Assembly (NCBI GenBank): GCA_902782955.1
Contig: CACZPD010000048.1
Location: 1-10,792, forward strand
Reading direction: 5' to 3'
Source: an uncultured Erysipelotrichaceae bacterium
Lineage (GTDB): Bacteria; Bacillota_I; Bacilli_A; Erysipelotrichales; Erysipelotrichaceae
Length of the DNA stretch: 10,792 nt
Part shown: piece after piece, positions 8,141-10,792 of the stretch
Layout of the letters: the number at the start of each line of letters is the position of its first letter
How positions within the stretch are numbered: position 1 is the first letter of the stretch
The notes under the pieces: generated by a model
The model's input: the letters and a program-made list of their open reading frames with translations, nothing else
The model's database searches: none
What the model was told of the DNA's origin: nothing
Made by a program: the position numbers and the translations under genes

Positions 8141-9353
8141 TCACAAGGCAAAGATCGCAACATTGACGCTGATGTTTTACTATGCGGTCTCTCTGCCGTG
8201 GCTTACAAAATATACGGAAACCGAAATGTTTTTCATGAAGAAGATGCGTATTCCCGCATACGCGCTTTTTCTCATGCTGGCATTTGACACAGTTTACTGG
8301 AGTATTGTCAGGTATCATGAGAAAAGACCTGATATTTCTTATTTATCCGCTGTAGCAGGCTGGATCGCGGATCATGTCCTTCTTCTGGTATGCGGTATTG
8401 TTGCACTGGGCATCTTCCTGTCCACGTCGCATATGCAGCCGCTGATCTTCCTGGTGATGCTGACAGGGATCGCCGATACGGGATTTGACAAACACATTAC
8501 CGGAATCTTTTTTGTCCATATTCTGTTCATGATCCTGACCATCATCCTGTTTCATCTCGGCATCAAGGAACAGGTCACGATCGGCAGGGCAGGCACGGAC
8601 ATGGTACGTCAGTCACTTGGCTATATATATCCGCTTGATTTTCACGGACATTTCTTTTTCATTGTCCTGATGTATATCTATCTGAAAAAAGATTCGTTCA
8701 GAATACCGGATTACCTGATGATCAATGCGGCGAATCTCCTGATGTTTGAACTGACCAATGCCCGCAATGATTTCTTTATGATCATCCTGGCATCCACTCT
8801 CGCTGTCGCTGTCTGCCGCAATCATGAAAAGATCGCCGGGAAGATACGTCTCTGGCTGTGTTCGGCTTATACAGTGTTTGTGACAGGTGTCCCGTTCCTT
8901 CTGACATTCCTGTACAGCCGTGACAATGCTTTTCTGCATAAGCTGAACAGTATCCTGAGCGGCCGTCTGCGTGTCGCGCATCAGGTCGTATCCGAAACCG
9001 GACTGCATCTGTTCGGAACATATCTTGACTGGGTCGGCTCAGGCTTTACCGGTGAAGGAATGGGCAGTGATTACAACTGGATCGATTTTTCCTTCGTGAA
9101 AGATACGGTTGATTACGGGATCCTGTTTGAGATCCTGTTCACCCTCGGGTTTATATATATGTTCTATACACAGATCCGGAAGAAAAACATATACGGTATC
9201 ATTATTATCGCCGTGCTTTTATTATCTTCCGTTCTGGAGTATCATACCTTCATGCCGTACACATATCCGCTGACGCTGATGATGTGCACTGCAGTTATGA
9301 CGGAGAACAGGGATATTCTCCGGCTTTTCCGTAAAGAGGTCAGGAATGAGTAA
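8124..9353 (+). CDS. Wzy-like polysaccharide polymerase (polytopic membrane protein)
   Basis: This is a predicted integral membrane protein of 409 residues with about ten hydrophobic segments along its length. It would polymerise lipid-linked repeat units on the outer face of the membrane. Wzy proteins share little sequence, so the assignment rests on topology, position and a few patterns. These are a long loop after the middle helices with LNSILSGRLRVA (LSGR at 278-281) followed by LFGTYLDWVG, and a late D...DYGILFE segment resembling the family's D...YG motif before the last helices. The ATG at 8124 is chosen because GAGGAG (8114-8119) precedes it closely; an ATG at 8112 is also in frame but has no site. 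The start lies inside the end of the preceding gene (17-base overlap). An O-antigen ligase-type role is the main alternative. Confidence 0.72.
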   Translation: MKFLHDHKAKIATLTLMFYYAVSLPWLTKYTETEMFFMKKMRIPAYALFLMLAFDTVYWSIVRYHEKRPDISYLSAVAGWIADHVLLLVCGIVALGIFLSTSHMQPLIFLVMLTGIADTGFDKHITGIFFVHILFMILTIILFHLGIKEQVTIGRAGTDMVRQSLGYIYPLDFHGHFFFIVLMYIYLKKDSFRIPDYLMINAANLLMFELTNARNDFFMIILASTLAVAVCRNHEKIAGKIRLWLCSAYTVFVTGVPFLLTFLYSRDNAFLHKLNSILSGRLRVAHQVVSETGLHLFGTYLDWVGSGFTGEGMGSDYNWIDFSFVKDTVDYGILFEILFTLGFIYMFYTQIRKKNIYGIIIIAVLLLSSVLEYHTFMPYTYPLTLMMCTAVMTENRDILRLFRKEVRNE

Positions 9354-10792
9354 TCTGAAACGCTATACATTATATCTCGTCAATTTCGTGGATATTATTT
9401 CCTGTATCCTCTCTTTTATACTTGCCCAGAAGATCCGCTTCTCGTTTGTCAATACCTGGAAGCCGATGATGGGGGAGGTCTATCAGAGACTGATGCTGGT
9501 GGCGATCATTGCGTATATCATCACCAATATCATGTCCATATACAATGACGAACAATATCTGAAGCGCAGTACCACGAGGGAATTTATCGCATCAGCGAAA
9601 ATGATCGTGTATGTCGTTGTCCTGATGCAGACATATATGTTTTTCACCAAGGCATCGGAAGCTTATTCCCGTGTATTCATCGCGATTTTTGCGGGTATCT
9701 TCCTGATCATAGATTTCACCGCGCGTGTACTGATGAAAAAAATCGTATTCGCCCGCTATCAGAACAGCAAATACGCGGAAAAGATCCTGATCGTCGGCAA
9801 CCATGATGCCGCTGACCAGGTTATAAGAAAGATCCAAAGTTCTGTAGACTGGCGTTTTTCACTGGTGGGGGCTGTTATCACAGACCGTCATGCCAAAGGG
9901 GAATCCGTCAGCGGGATCGAGATCGTATCTGATCCGATGCATATCCAGGAAGATATCCTGAAGATCGATGCGGATTCCGTAATGCTGCTGCCGGTGGATA
10001 TGCCTTCTTCTACTGTTTCTTCATGGATCCGTGAATTCCGCAGAATGGGCAAGCCGGTCCATCTGTATATTGACCAGTACGATACATCTGATTCCTACCG
10101 TAAGCTGGATCAGATCGGTGACTGTGCGGTCATCAGTTATCATATGGCCATGCCGATGCCGAAGAGACAGATGCTCATGAAGCGCTTATGCGATATTCTG
10201 CTGGGACTGATTCTGCTCCCGGTGTTCCTTGCGGTATTCGTGATCACATGGATCTTTGACCTGTTTGAATCACCCGGTACCGTTATGATACGGCGCATCC
10301 GTGTCGGTAAAAACGGACATCGTTTCTATCAGTACCGGTTCCGTATTTACAGGCTGGACGCAGATGAAAAGATCCGTGCAAAGAAACTTCCGCTGACTGC
10401 GATCGGTACCTTCCTGAAGGTGCTGCATCTGGACGGCCTGCCGGAGATCCTGAATGTCCTGTCATCGGAAATGAGCTTCTTCGGGCCGAAGGCACCATCG
10501 CTGCCTGAGTTCCTGAAGATGAGCACAAAACAGCGCGGCAATCTTTCTGTCCCGCCGGGTATCGTCGGATACTGGAGCTCGGAAAAATCCAAGAGTTCTT
10601 CGGAAATTGCCGCTATGGACCAGGAATATGTCAGTGACTGGAACATCGTAAAGGATCTTTCCATTTTCATGACGATGTTCTTCCGGTATATCACGCTGCA
10701 GTCTTCCCGCCGGTTTACAAGGGCAGAGGCAGAGGAAGAACTCGCATTTATCCGGGATTACAATATTGAGAGAATGCCGATGGAATATGACC
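9346..10792 (+). CDS. Degenerate WbaP-like sugar transferase homologue (3'-partial)
   Basis: The open frame runs off the window end with 482 residues visible. Its architecture copies the first gene of the operon: four N-terminal hydrophobic segments (about 1-125), a Rossmann-like domain starting KILIVGN, a re-entrant helix (KRLCDILLGLILLPVF) and a bacterial sugar transferase domain. The catalytic motifs have decayed. The Asp-Glu dyad is D363-G364 (LDGLPEILN), YKFR has become YRFR (330-333), GPRP has become GPKAP (380-384) and the Q-x-R before the glycine loop is IRR. The later PPGIVGYW and DLSIF segments are kept and the frame is unbroken, so it looks selected rather than decaying. It starts at ATG 9346, overlapping the previous stop (ATGAGTAA), with AAAGAGG 6 bases upstream. 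It may be a non-catalytic partner or regulator of the first transferase; a shifted catalytic mechanism cannot be excluded. Confidence 0.85.
   Translation, partial: MSNLKRYTLYLVNFVDIISCILSFILAQKIRFSFVNTWKPMMGEVYQRLMLVAIIAYIITNIMSIYNDEQYLKRSTTREFIASAKMIVYVVVLMQTYMFFTKASEAYSRVFIAIFAGIFLIIDFTARVLMKKIVFARYQNSKYAEKILIVGNHDAADQVIRKIQSSVDWRFSLVGAVITDRHAKGESVSGIEIVSDPMHIQEDILKIDADSVMLLPVDMPSSTVSSWIREFRRMGKPVHLYIDQYDTSDSYRKLDQIGDCAVISYHMAMPMPKRQMLMKRLCDILLGLILLPVFLAVFVITWIFDLFESPGTVMIRRIRVGKNGHRFYQYRFRIYRLDADEKIRAKKLPLTAIGTFLKVLHLDGLPEILNVLSSEMSFFGPKAPSLPEFLKMSTKQRGNLSVPPGIVGYWSSEKSKSSSEIAAMDQEYVSDWNIVKDLSIFMTMFFRYITLQSSRRFTRAEAEEELAFIRDYNIERMPMEYD

Overview
The window looks like a chromosomal segment from a low-to-mid-GC Gram-positive bacterium (Bacillota). 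The EF-Tu and EF-G sequences, the strong AGGAGG-type ribosome binding sites and the style of the glycan genes suggest this. An Erysipelotrichales-like or related gut lineage is my best guess, but the genus cannot be told from sequence reading alone. Every gene is on the + strand, and no stretch over about 300 bases lacks a gene.

Region 1 (1-3330) is the end of the str operon: fusA (EF-G, missing only its extreme N-terminus) followed by tuf (EF-Tu). A plausible promoter for tuf lies in the 58-base gap between them, and a textbook Rho-independent terminator follows tuf.

Region 2 (about 3330-3447) is a short regulatory interval. It holds a perfect 10-bp palindrome, an extended -10 promoter candidate, and a 9-bp perfect inverted repeat just at or after the predicted transcription start and upstream of the first ribosome binding site.

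Region 3 (3448-10792, continuing past the window) is a tightly packed polysaccharide operon of six genes. They join by ATGA overlaps, zero-base gaps or short overlaps. The order is: a WbaP-type undecaprenyl-phosphate sugar-phosphate transferase that would start the glycan on the lipid carrier; a TuaG-like GT2 glycosyltransferase; a second, divergent GT2 enzyme; a GlfT2-like galactofuranosyltransferase; a polytopic Wzy-like polymerase; and a second WbaP-shaped protein. The last protein keeps the family fold but has lost the Glu of its Asp-Glu catalytic dyad. Together they suggest a Wzx/Wzy-type pathway for a galactofuranose-containing capsular, exopolysaccharide or wall-linked glycan. No flippase, UDP-galactopyranose mutase (Glf) or chain-length regulator is visible; these would be expected downstream or elsewhere.

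The strongest unusual points are the degenerate second transferase, and the replacement by Ser of the His that binds metal in mycobacterial GlfT2.
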